DNA of 13,605 bases from Deltaproteobacteria bacterium (GTDB taxonomy: Bacteria; Desulfobacterota; BSN033; UBA1163): the NCBI GenBank assembly GCA_016875155.1, contig VGSD01000020.1:1-13605 (forward strand). The letters are read 5' to 3'. The position numbers and the translations under genes were made by a program. Below the pieces are notes generated by a model, which saw nothing but the letters and a program-made list of their open reading frames with translations, ran no database searches and was not told the DNA's origin. This document shows positions 5,320 to 12,341 of this stretch, piece after piece (position 1 is the stretch's first letter; each line of letters opens with the position of its first letter).

Positions 5320-6303
5320 GTGAACCAAATAACGATCAATATGGAAAAGTTCATGAAGGATCATCCCCGTTTGAAATATATCTTCTTCGGAGGAAAAGGC
5401 GGGGTGGGTAAGACCGTCATGGCAGGGACAGCTGCACTATGGTCTGCAAAACAGGGGAGGAAAACTCTGCTGGCCTCAACCAATCCTGTGCATAGCCTCT
5501 CCAACCTTCTGGAAAAGGATGTCTTCGGAAAAGCTGCAGTCGTCTGTGATGAAGACAAATGTTATGCCTTTGAGATTGACACCAAGGATACAATCGAGAG
5601 GTCTAAACAGGAGATCCGCGAAAAAATAAACTGGTTTTTAAAATTCGCAGACATTACAACGAAGGCAGAAGATTTCATCGAATCGGCCACCATGAACCCT
5701 GCCTTTGAAGAGTCGGCGATGTTTGAAAATATGATGGATCTCATGTTTAAGGACGAGTACGATTTTTATGTGTTCGACACTGCTCCTACGGCCAACGCAA
5801 GGCGTCTTCTCGGAATGTCCAAGGTCTATTCCCTCTGGGTGGAAAAGATGTTGAAGAGCAGGGAGGAGGCGAAATCTCTGAGAGAGATGCTCTCCTTCTC
5901 TAAGAAAGAGGAAAAAGATCCCCTCCTGGATTATCTTTTAGGTTTCAAGGACAGAATGGCGCATGCCAAAGAACTTCTGACCGATGAGGCCCTCACCGCT
6001 TTCTTCTTTGTGACACTTCCGGAGAGCCTTCCCATCGCCGTGATCACCAGATTTATCAACTGGTTCCATGAATTCGGAATTCCAGTGGGCGGCGTGGTGG
6101 TCAATGGATTGATTCAAAAGGAACAGGTCGGGAAAGATGCGGCGGAATTCGTTCTCAATCGGGTTAAGATGCAAGAAGAGCATATGGAAGAGATCTGGAA
6201 GATCTTTGGAAATCAGGTGAGGGCGATTGTGCCTCTCTTTGAAACCGAAGTCAAGGGATCAAAGATGCTCAATCGGACCATCGGACATCTATTTCCCAGA
6301 TGA
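5320..6303 (+). CDS. ArsA/Get3-type ATPase, paralogue 2 (Asn in place of switch I Asp)
   Basis: The product has 327 residues and is collinear with paralogue 1: Walker A GGKGGVGKTV (24-33) with Lys26 and Lys31, switch I STNPVHS (53-59), NPAFEESAMF (126-135) and switch II DTAPTANA (153-160). In ArsA and Get3, switch I reads STDPAHS, and the Asp (Asp57 of yeast Get3) positions the attacking water; here the codon at 5482-5484 is AAT, giving Asn55. Switch II keeps DTAPT but has lost the following GH. A GTG start has AGGAG seven to eight bases upstream. The gene follows its paralogue with a 70-nt repeat-bearing gap. It probably binds ATP and hydrolyses it poorly alone. The target is unknown; no zinc CxxC or arsenite site is visible. 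Confidence 0.85.
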   Translation: MNQITINMEKFMKDHPRLKYIFFGGKGGVGKTVMAGTAALWSAKQGRKTLLASTNPVHSLSNLLEKDVFGKAAVVCDEDKCYAFEIDTKDTIERSKQEIREKINWFLKFADITTKAEDFIESATMNPAFEESAMFENMMDLMFKDEYDFYVFDTAPTANARRLLGMSKVYSLWVEKMLKSREEAKSLREMLSFSKKEEKDPLLDYLLGFKDRMAHAKELLTDEALTAFFFVTLPESLPIAVITRFINWFHEFGIPVGGVVVNGLIQKEQVGKDAAEFVLNRVKMQEEHMEEIWKIFGNQVRAIVPLFETEVKGSKMLNRTIGHLFPR

Positions 6304-6560
6304 TCTCTTACTACGTTTTTAAGAGACTCCCTTTCTTTAAACCCTTCCAATTTTGAATGGGCCCAAATGGCCCAAAATGACATTTTTCGTTCCAATTATG
6401 TAACATGGTTAGGGGTGGCTTTAGACCAGGCCTCAGGGTTATTAGTCTAACCACTTAATAATATTAATAAATTTAAGTTATCCGATATTGGTATAGAAAT
6501 TGCTATAGATTAATATGTTTTAACATATTGGAATTACTCGATTTTTAAAAGGATTAGGAA
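6304..6560. other. AT-rich spacer with several inverted repeats
   Basis: No gene is visible in these 257 bases. TCTCTTA (6304-6310) and TAAGAGA (6320-6326) form a 7-bp hairpin just after the second ATPase gene, but only a broken pyrimidine run follows. GGGCC-N5-GGCCC (6359-6373) is another short hairpin, and TTAGAC/GTCTAA (6421-6426 and 6444-6449 approximately) a third. AATATGTT-TT-AACATATT (6512-6529) is a perfect 8-bp inverted repeat 31 nt before the next ATG and could be an operator. I see no convincing promoter hexamers, although TATAGA occurs twice 12 nt apart (6492 and 6504). Confidence 0.4.
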
Positions 6561-7319
6561 ATGTTAATTCTGCTTCAACTTATTCTTACTGTTATTGCGA
6601 TATATATTGCCGTCACTCATGAGGAAGCAACGAGACTCATTATACCCCTGGCTTGCCTTGTTTTGATGTTTATTATAGGTCGATTGGAAAGAAATACATC
6701 TGAGAAAGAGAAGGCCCGGAAGGATTACTTAAAGTCAGAGATTGATAAATTTTCTCAAAAGGATTCGACGACGATTAAAGAACAAGACTTTTTCACCATC
6801 GAAACACTCCTCTGGCCCAAAAGCGAATTACTCTTGCTCGATACGGTTCACGCCATCTTCAAAGATCTGGGTTTTATGATCACTCCCGGGATTCAATATC
6901 ACTCGGTGGATCGAATTATTAAAGTTCCAAATATACAAAAGTCTTTTGGGTTGCAGGTTATGATGTACGAAGGAGAAGCAGACCGGACTCATCCCAAGCT
7001 CACCAGACTCCTTCAGTTCGAAAAAGAGAAGAAGGAAGAAGAGAAGTCTCTGATCGTTGCGAGCACTCAGGTTCGTCTTCCCCTTGCCGACAGGGAGAAA
7101 GCAAGTCACATTTCAAGAGAATTAACAGAATTTCTCGTTAAGTATAATGTCAGTTTTATCACCGCGCATCATCTCTATGGGCTCTGGCAGAAAGCCAAGA
7201 GAGGAGAGATTGATATCTTCACATTTTTTCAGAAGATCTATTCCCACCGGGGCGAAATCTCTCCTCAGAAAAGAGCCGAAGATTTTCTTTTTCCCCAACC
7301 TGACTTACCCATCCAGTAA
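6561..7319 (+). CDS. Membrane-anchored protein of unknown function with a possible nuclease-fold remnant
   Basis: The product has 252 residues. Two hydrophobic helices at about 2-18 and 26-40 are followed by a charged linker (41-75) and a soluble domain (80-240). I do not recognise a named family. The order of elements, an LLDTVHAIFKDLGF helix (91-105), the DRIIKVP strand (117-123), FGLQVMMYEGE (129-139), a predicted strand SLIVAST, and then YNVSFITAHHLYGLW (195-209), recalls PD-(D/E)xK restriction-like domains. The E-x-K that would carry catalysis is replaced by QVM, so it may be an inactive version; this is a weak inference. AAGGA (6549-6553) stands 7 nt before the ATG. The gene converges on cpoB with a 24-nt gap and no terminator between them. 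Confidence 0.65.
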   Translation: MLILLQLILTVIAIYIAVTHEEATRLIIPLACLVLMFIIGRLERNTSEKEKARKDYLKSEIDKFSQKDSTTIKEQDFFTIETLLWPKSELLLLDTVHAIFKDLGFMITPGIQYHSVDRIIKVPNIQKSFGLQVMMYEGEADRTHPKLTRLLQFEKEKKEEEKSLIVASTQVRLPLADREKASHISRELTEFLVKYNVSFITAHHLYGLWQKAKRGEIDIFTFFQKIYSHRGEISPQKRAEDFLFPQPDLPIQ

Positions 7320-7343
7320 GTGCATCTAGAATTTCATCCCCGT

Positions 7344-8309
7344 TTATTTGAGGGTTTCTAATTTTTTCTTGGCGATGTCAGCCTGTTCGGTTTTGGGGTA
7401 CCGGTCTGTCACACGCTTGAGGAGGTTTCTGCCATTCGTCTTATCCCCCAGTTCCAAAAAGGCAAGCCCCTGCTTGAGCAGGGCCGAGGAGACTTTGTCC
7501 CCTTCAGGATATTTGACGATGACCTTTTCGTATTCGAGGATTGCTTTTTCATAATCTTTTTTAAGAAAGTGGGTTTCTCCGATCCAGAACTGAGCGTTAT
7601 CCGAGAGTTCCATGTTTGGATAGGTTTTAAGAAAGGCCTCGAATTTTCTCCGACTTCCGTCCAGGTCTCCTTTCTGGAATGTCTCATAGGCATCCTTGTA
7701 GAGGTTCCCTGCTGTGGTGGAAGGCGTTTTCGGTTCAATCGCAAGCTCTTTCGTCGGGGTTGACTTTTCCATCTCGGACAGCTTCGAAGTTATTTTTGTG
7801 TCCAATCCCTTGAGACGTTCTTCCATTGCTTTCAGACGTTCATCATAAGACCGATTCTTCTCTTCAAGGGAACGATTTCGATCCTCAGAAGCCTTTCCTC
7901 TTTCCTCAAGAATTCTTAACCGGACTTCGACTTCGTCTTTGATTCGAGAGACCTCCCTTGTAGGTTTGTTAAGAAACTCCTTATACTCGGCCACACCTGT
8001 AGAGAGGGCCTTCAACTCAGACTGGAGGGTTTCAAGGCGGAGAAGGAGGTCTGCCTTAGTCTTTTCGTTTTCCGCCTGCAGGGATGAGTGATTTGTTCCA
8101 GCCTCCTTTTTAAAGGCAGTCAATTCCGTTCGAATGGACTCGATCTCTTTCTTAATCGAATCCTTCTCTTTTTGGACCTGACTCAGTTGTAGATCGAGTC
8201 TATGGATATCCTTATCAAGAATCTGGACATCACCTGAGGTGGCGCATCCGGAGAGGGACAGTATCACCCCAAGGATGATTCCCCATATCTTGTAATCACC
8301 CTTTTTCAT
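7344..8309 (-). CDS. cpoB: Tol-Pal system protein CpoB/YbgF, lipoprotein form
   Basis: The product has 321 residues. A signal peptide ends in the lipobox LSGC (19-22), so it is probably a lipoprotein; the E. coli protein is soluble. Residues 28-180 are a long charged coiled coil, much longer than in E. coli CpoB (263 residues in all). After a Thr/Pro linker, residues 200-321 hold tetratricopeptide repeats: LYKDAYETFQKGDLDGS, AQFWIGETHFLKKDYEKAI, and ALLKQGLAFLELGDKTNG. CpoB proteins link peptidoglycan synthesis with outer-membrane constriction at division through TolA. It is the last gene of the tol group, 25 nt after pal, with AGGAGGG before its ATG. The position and repeats make the call firm. 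Confidence 0.9.
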   Translation of the reverse strand: MKKGDYKIWGIILGVILSLSGCATSGDVQILDKDIHRLDLQLSQVQKEKDSIKKEIESIRTELTAFKKEAGTNHSSLQAENEKTKADLLLRLETLQSELKALSTGVAEYKEFLNKPTREVSRIKDEVEVRLRILEERGKASEDRNRSLEEKNRSYDERLKAMEERLKGLDTKITSKLSEMEKSTPTKELAIEPKTPSTTAGNLYKDAYETFQKGDLDGSRRKFEAFLKTYPNMELSDNAQFWIGETHFLKKDYEKAILEYEKVIVKYPEGDKVSSALLKQGLAFLELGDKTNGRNLLKRVTDRYPKTEQADIAKKKLETLK

Positions 8310-8334
8310 ATAGGCCCTCCTTTTGAGGACTTTC

Positions 8335-8955
8335 CTATTTTGCCGTGATTAAAAAATTAGCCCTCCGGTTTTTCGCCCAGGCATCTTCATTGTGAGCGGG
8401 GTCGAGGGGCTTCTCTTCACCGTAACTGATCGTAGAAATCCGGTCTGTTCCAATTCCAAGGGAGTTCAGGTATTTTTTTGTGCTGCTAGCCCTTCTCTCT
8501 CCGAGGGCGAGGTTATATTCGTTCGTCCCCCTCTCATCACAGTGTCCTTCGATCTGAATCTTCAGACCGGGATATTTTTTTAAGACGGCTGCATTCGCTT
8601 TTAAGATTTCTGCATCACTAGGCCGGATATCGTATTTATCGAAGTCGAAGCGGATCGGCTTAAGGAGGCTGCTTTCATAGACCACTCCTTCAATACCGGG
8701 AGTCTGTTTGGCCTGGAGACTTCTTTCCAATTCCCTTTTGGCTGCCTCTTCTTTTAACTTTGCCTCCTCCTTCGCCTTCTCTTCAGCTATTCTCCTGGCC
8801 TCCTTCTCCTCCTGGGCCTTCCGTTCAGCCTCGATTCTTGCCGCCTCCTTGGCTGAGGGTTCATCCTTCACCACTGTTTTTTTGGGGCAGCCCATCAGGA
8901 TCAGACCGATGCAAAGGATGAAGATGATTGAAACGATGTAGCTTTTTCTTTTCAT
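8335..8955 (-). CDS. pal: Peptidoglycan-associated lipoprotein Pal
   Basis: The product has 206 residues. A hydrophobic signal segment ends in the lipobox LMGC (20-23), with Cys23 as the expected lipidated residue. Residues 36-82 are an alternating Glu/Lys/Ala/Arg helix, longer than in E. coli Pal. Residues 92-206 are an OmpA-type peptidoglycan-binding domain: IRFDFDKYDIRPSD, then IEGHCDERG and the NLALGERRA helix, whose Asp and Arg bind diaminopimelate in known structures, and the final WAKNRRANFLI. Pal anchors the outer membrane to peptidoglycan and is recruited by TolB to division sites. AGGAGG stands well placed before the ATG. It follows tolB with a 38-nt gap. Confidence 0.95.
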   Translation of the reverse strand: MKRKSYIVSIIFILCIGLILMGCPKKTVVKDEPSAKEAARIEAERKAQEEKEARRIAEEKAKEEAKLKEEAAKRELERSLQAKQTPGIEGVVYESSLLKPIRFDFDKYDIRPSDAEILKANAAVLKKYPGLKIQIEGHCDERGTNEYNLALGERRASSTKKYLNSLGIGTDRISTISYGEEKPLDPAHNEDAWAKNRRANFLITAK

Positions 8956-8993
8956 AATAAACCTCCTCTACAAATAATTTTTAAAATTGCATA

Positions 8994-10298
8994 CTATTCA
9001 AAACGCTTGGACCATGCCGGGCTCGATTCACCTCCTTTTGATGTAGTGAGAAGCCTCTGATTGAACCCATTGGCGTTCATGATATAAATTCTTGATCCCC
9101 CCGTTCGAGTCGAGCTGAAGGCAATGTAACGGCCATCCGGAGACCAGCAGGGGCTTTCATTGCTACTGCCGTTGGGGGTCAGTTTCTTAAGTCCGGAGCC
9201 ATCGGGTCCAATGGTGAAGATATGGAATTGGCCTCCTGCTCTTCCACAGAAAGCGATTCGGTCTCCTTTAGGGGACCAGGAAGGGCTGGTATTGTAATTT
9301 CCCTCATAGGTGAGGCGGCGGACATTGGAGCCGTCCGATGACATGATGTAGATCTGAGGCGAGCCCGATCGGTCAGAAGAAAAGACAATCTGCTTCCCAT
9401 CTGGAGACCATCTTGGTGTGGATTCATTTCCATGTCCACTGGTGAGTCTCCTTGGGTTTTCTCCCTTGGCATCGATGAGGAAGATATCCGATTTTCCATC
9501 CTTTCCAATCATCAAAGTAATCTGTTTCCCGTCAGGCGACCACGAAGGAGAGGCGTTCAACCCCGGATGAGAGGAGAATCGCTGAAGGTTCTTCCCTTCT
9601 AAATCAATCAGATAGAGGTCCGGATTCCGCTTGAGATAAGAGGTGAAAGCGATTTTCTTGCCATCGGGTGTCCATGCTGGTGAGATATTGATCGACTGGT
9701 TCTGAGTGATGGGTCTCATATTGGCGCCATCGAAATCCGCGATAAAGATCTCTCGGCTTTCTCCCTGCCGAACCACGTAAGCCATTTTCGAACTGTGGAC
9801 TCCTTTTTCTCCTGTGAGATGGAGGACGGTCTCATCGGCGATCCGGTGAACCATATTCCGAAGATTCTGGAGCATGCCGTCATATTGATTTCCTGCGAGG
9901 TGTTTCTGTTCTACCAGATCGATGAGATGGAATTTCAGCCTGAGATTGAGACCATTCCCTTCAAGGGTTGCTTCTCCTGCCAGGAGGATCTCTCCGCCTG
10001 ATGAGGCCCATTCCTGTATGGAGAGTATGTTGGGTATGCCTTCCTTCTCTTTGAGATAGACAGGAAGAGCCGAGTGATCAATGACCCTGAAAAATCCAGA
10101 GAGAGTGAGATCATTGGCCAGAACCTCATAGGCTTTTGCCGTAAGGGCGGGCGGTGTCTTCTCGACCGATTTCCATTTCGGAAGGACGATGGGGATCTGG
10201 ACGAAGGTGGGATCCGTGATGTCGAGATAGACCCTTGCCTCGACCGAGTGAATGGAAACGAAAGATAAGATGAGGATATAAATAAAATATTTAATCAT
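8994..10298 (-). CDS. tolB: Tol-Pal translocation protein TolB
   Basis: The product has 434 residues, the usual TolB length. A Sec signal peptide (1-21, ending near SVEA) sends it to the periplasm. The N-terminal domain (about 22-165) starts with RVYLDITDPTFVQIPI, the TolA-binding region. A six-bladed beta-propeller follows with PD40 repeats at about 205, 251, 295, 339, 383 and 427, each with the pattern S-P-x-W-S-P-D-G-K-x-I-x-F; the last is cut to SPAWSKRFE. TolB shuttles between Pal and TolA. The gene begins 3 nt after the tolA stop codon, so translation is likely coupled. No odd residues were noticed. Confidence 0.95.
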   Translation of the reverse strand: MIKYFIYILILSFVSIHSVEARVYLDITDPTFVQIPIVLPKWKSVEKTPPALTAKAYEVLANDLTLSGFFRVIDHSALPVYLKEKEGIPNILSIQEWASSGGEILLAGEATLEGNGLNLRLKFHLIDLVEQKHLAGNQYDGMLQNLRNMVHRIADETVLHLTGEKGVHSSKMAYVVRQGESREIFIADFDGANMRPITQNQSINISPAWTPDGKKIAFTSYLKRNPDLYLIDLEGKNLQRFSSHPGLNASPSWSPDGKQITLMIGKDGKSDIFLIDAKGENPRRLTSGHGNESTPRWSPDGKQIVFSSDRSGSPQIYIMSSDGSNVRRLTYEGNYNTSPSWSPKGDRIAFCGRAGGQFHIFTIGPDGSGLKKLTPNGSSNESPCWSPDGRYIAFSSTRTGGSRIYIMNANGFNQRLLTTSKGGESSPAWSKRFE

Positions 10299-10301
10299 CT
10301 C

Positions 10302-11054
10302 TTAATCCGGGAAGAAACGGATTCCAATCTCCAGACTCTCCTGGTTCAACTCTTTTGGGATGGGAGGCAGAGGGTCTGCCTTGATCACAGCCCGCATGGC
10401 CATCTGGTCATAGAGCGCATTTCCTGATTTTTTTTCAAACCATGATTTTTGAATTCTACCGTCCCGCTCTATTATTATGACAATAATAGCCTCCAAGTCA
10501 ACCCTTTCTTTTAGGATATTTTCAGGAAGGGTCCATGACTGTTTAATCTTTGTCCACAGGAGTCCATAATACTCATTCAGTTTCGCCTCCCGGAGGGATG
10601 GGGAGAGCGCCGGAGGAGCGGCCGGAGAAGGAGAAGGAGAAGGGGAAGGGGGCGTCGGGGGCGTCACCTCTCTCTTTGTCATCCGCTTCTGAATCTCATC
10701 AAGGGCGGCTTTTCTCCGAATCTCCTCTAGGGCCTCCTGAATGCGGTGAAGAGACTCTTTATCTCTCTCCTTCTTCTTTACCTTTTCGACGATGTCATCC
10801 TTTTTGGGTTTGTCAATGGGTTTTATCTTCTCAACGAGTTTGGTTTTTTCTTCCTTAGGAGCCGAAGGGGGAGGAATTTGGGGTTCAGGTATGGGAATAG
10901 GCATGAGGGTCACCGTATAGGTGGTGGGACGGACTTTAGTAAAGTCATGCCAGGGATTAAGGCTGAGAAGAAGGACAAAAACACAATGGAATAAGAATGA
11001 TATTCCGACCGTCGCAAAAAACCGTACCACAGAATTTTGTCTCTGCAAATGCAT
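10302..11054 (-). CDS. tolA: TolA/TonB-type energy-transducing protein (TolA)
   Basis: The product has 250 residues, shorter than E. coli TolA (421), as is common outside enterobacteria. One transmembrane helix (12-32) carries Ser19 and His23, the S-x3-H pair through which TolA contacts TolQ/TolR. A Pro-rich part (52-66), a Lys/Glu-rich helix (67-125) and a TPPTPPSPSP linker lead to a TonB-like C-terminal domain (about 155-250: YYGLLWTKIKQSWTLP, then a strand pair and ADPLPPIPKEL). The order with tolB and pal makes TolA more likely than TonB. Upstream, tolQ and tolR are missing and a LysR gene stands instead. The ATG at 11054 has only a weak ribosome site (GGGG, 6 nt upstream). Confidence 0.85.
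   Translation of the reverse strand: MHLQRQNSVVRFFATVGISFLFHCVFVLLLSLNPWHDFTKVRPTTYTVTLMPIPIPEPQIPPPSAPKEEKTKLVEKIKPIDKPKKDDIVEKVKKKERDKESLHRIQEALEEIRRKAALDEIQKRMTKREVTPPTPPSPSPSPSPAAPPALSPSLREAKLNEYYGLLWTKIKQSWTLPENILKERVDLEAIIVIIIERDGRIQKSWFEKKSGNALYDQMAMRAVIKADPLPPIPKELNQESLEIGIRFFPD
10624..10647. repeat. Hexanucleotide microsatellite inside tolA
   Basis: Three exact copies of GGAGAA (10624-10641) and one variant GGGGAA (10642-10647) lie head to tail. On the coding strand they give alternating Ser-Pro. A gain or loss of a unit would lengthen or shorten the periplasmic linker by two residues without a frameshift. Confidence 0.7.
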
Positions 11055-11180
11055 CTTTACCCCGTTAGAAGGCCCCGTTGCTCACAACATGGATTATGAT
11101 TGTCCCTTCTTTGGCCAACATGGAGTTTCATGCCTCGTGTGAGCCTTCCCGTTAGAAAGATGAAAATTTTCTAATGGGGT
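11055..11180. repeat. Inverted- and direct-repeat-rich spacer between the LysR gene and tolA
   Basis: CCCGTTAGAA occurs at 11061-11070 and again at 11148-11157; a near-inverted copy (TTTCTAATGGG) at 11168-11178 closes an 11-bp hairpin with one G-T pair. Inside lies the inverted pair GCTCACA (11080-11086) and TGTGAGC (11138-11144), a TTGGCCAA palindrome (11111-11118), and the direct repeat CAACATGGA (11085-11093 and 11116-11124). Such nesting suggests a small repeated element or a structured RNA. No protein gene is convincing here. Confidence 0.5.
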
Positions 11181-12107
11181 TTATTCCTTATTCTTTCTAA
11201 GGAAACGGAGAAATGCTATTCCAATTGGAGAAAGCGTCCTCCTGCGATGTGAGACGATATATATCTGCCGGAGAATCGCATCCAGTCCCTCCGCATCGAT
11301 TTTTAAAAGCATCTTCCGGTTCAATTCTTCTTCTGCGGCTCTCTTTGAAATAAAGGCAAGCCCGACCCCCGCCTTCACCGCCTCCTTTAACGAAGAGGTA
11401 CTGCCCATTTCCATGACCACATGAAATTGTTTCAGGCTTCTGCTCCTTTTTCGCAATTCTCTTTCAACCGCCATCTGTGTTCCTGAACCCTCCTCACGGA
11501 TGATCCAGGGTTCTTTCAGCAGATCTTCTATCTTTGCCCTTCTCTTACGGCTCAAAAAATGGTTGGGGGAGCTCACGACAATGATTTCGTCCTCCGTATA
11601 TTTTTCGTAATGAAGGGAAGGGTGATTCAGTTTTGCGCCGGTGACCCCAAATTCCACAGTCCCCTCCAGCACATATTGAACGATCTCCTTCGTATCTGCG
11701 ATCTTGAGAGAGATTCTGAAATGGGGATGCCCCTTCTTAAAATCGCCCATCAATTTAGGCAGGAGATATTCTCCGGGGATCGTGCTTGCCCCCAGAGAAA
11801 GTTCTCCCCTGATCCCCTGAGAAAACTCGCCGAGGGCATTGATCAGCTCTTTACGTGAGGTGAGGATTTTAAGGGCAAATCCATAGAAGATTTCTCCAGC
11901 CTTTGTTAAACGGACTTCCCTTCCGTTTCGGTCGAAGAGACGGATCGACAAAGTTTTTTCTAAAGTGAGGATGTGACCGCTTACCGTGGGCTGAGTGAGG
12001 AAGAGGTCTTCTGCCGCCTTCGAAAAACTTTTTAAACTGGCAACCCGGCAGAATGTTTCAAGATGTCGAAAATCGATGTGTAATTCTCTCGCTTCCACTT
12101 TGGACAA
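11181..12107 (-). CDS. LysR-type transcriptional regulator
   Basis: The N-terminal winged helix-turn-helix is clear: FRHLETFCRVASLKSFSKAAEDLFLTQPTVSGHILTLE, then LFDRNGREVRLTKAG. The effector-binding domain begins at RGELSLGASTIPGEYLLPKL and continues to the C terminus. The ASTIPGEYLLP and LTQPTVSGH wording recalls, from memory, the LysR subgroup linked with selenium metabolism in anaerobes, and less closely CysB/CbbR-type regulators; the effector is unknown. The frame is open up to a TTG at 12137, but that lacks a ribosome site and overlaps a palindrome. The TTG at 12107, 9 nt after AAGGGA, is my preferred start, though a GTG at 12098 is possible. Its stop lies 126 nt before tolA. It may be co-transcribed with tolA, but a regulatory link is not shown. 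Confidence 0.85.
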   Translation of the reverse strand: MSKVEARELHIDFRHLETFCRVASLKSFSKAAEDLFLTQPTVSGHILTLEKTLSIRLFDRNGREVRLTKAGEIFYGFALKILTSRKELINALGEFSQGIRGELSLGASTIPGEYLLPKLMGDFKKGHPHFRISLKIADTKEIVQYVLEGTVEFGVTGAKLNHPSLHYEKYTEDEIIVVSSPNHFLSRKRRAKIEDLLKEPWIIREEGSGTQMAVERELRKRSRSLKQFHVVMEMGSTSSLKEAVKAGVGLAFISKRAAEEELNRKMLLKIDAEGLDAILRQIYIVSHRRRTLSPIGIAFLRFLRKNKE

Positions 12108-12121
12108 AATATTAAATCCCT

Positions 12122-12137
12122 TTGCATTTAATTGCAA
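12122..12137. promoter_or_regulatory. Palindrome at the LysR gene start, possible autoregulatory site
   Basis: TTGCA-N6-TGCAA is a perfect 5-bp inverted repeat with an AT-rich centre, the general form of LysR-type operators, which often lie at the regulator's own promoter. It is short, so chance is possible. Its overlap with the farthest-upstream TTG supports a later translation start. Confidence 0.35.
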
Positions 12138-12281
12138 GCAAAAATTTATATTCCACCTATAGAATTCAATAGTTCCAGTGATTTCTCTGTTTTTGTTCCT
12201 GTTTTAGTTTGTATCCTATGAGATAGACAACAGAATTTTAGAAAAGTTCTTGAGATTTTGAATGACAGAGGTTTGGGGAAT

Positions 12282-12318
12282 AAAAAACGGCTTGGAAGTT
12301 TTTCCAAGCCGTTTTTTT
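12282..12318 (-). terminator. Strong intrinsic terminator of groEL
   Basis: A 16-bp perfect stem pairs 12282-12297 (AAAAAACGGCTTGGAA) with 12302-12317 around a 4-nt loop. On the minus strand it follows the groEL stop by about 24 nt and ends in a T-run; the plus strand also ends in T, so it could work in both directions. The LysR gene beyond it must therefore have its own promoter. Confidence 0.92.
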
Positions 12319-12341
12319 ATGTTCGATGAATCTTCTGATGT

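Noticed and set aside
4263..6303. Arsenic resistance operon
   Set aside because: No arsB, arsC or arsR nearby, and the ATPases lack the arsenite-binding cysteines; the name ArsA is used only for the fold family.
6351..6385. Terminator at the GGGCC-N5-GGCCC hairpin
   Set aside because: The stem is only 5 bp and is followed by AAAATGACA before any T-run, so it does not meet the usual form.
10921..11142. 73-codon plus-strand frame across the tolA start
   Set aside because: No ribosome site, and it overlaps tolA antisense and the repeat-rich spacer; composition is not protein-like.
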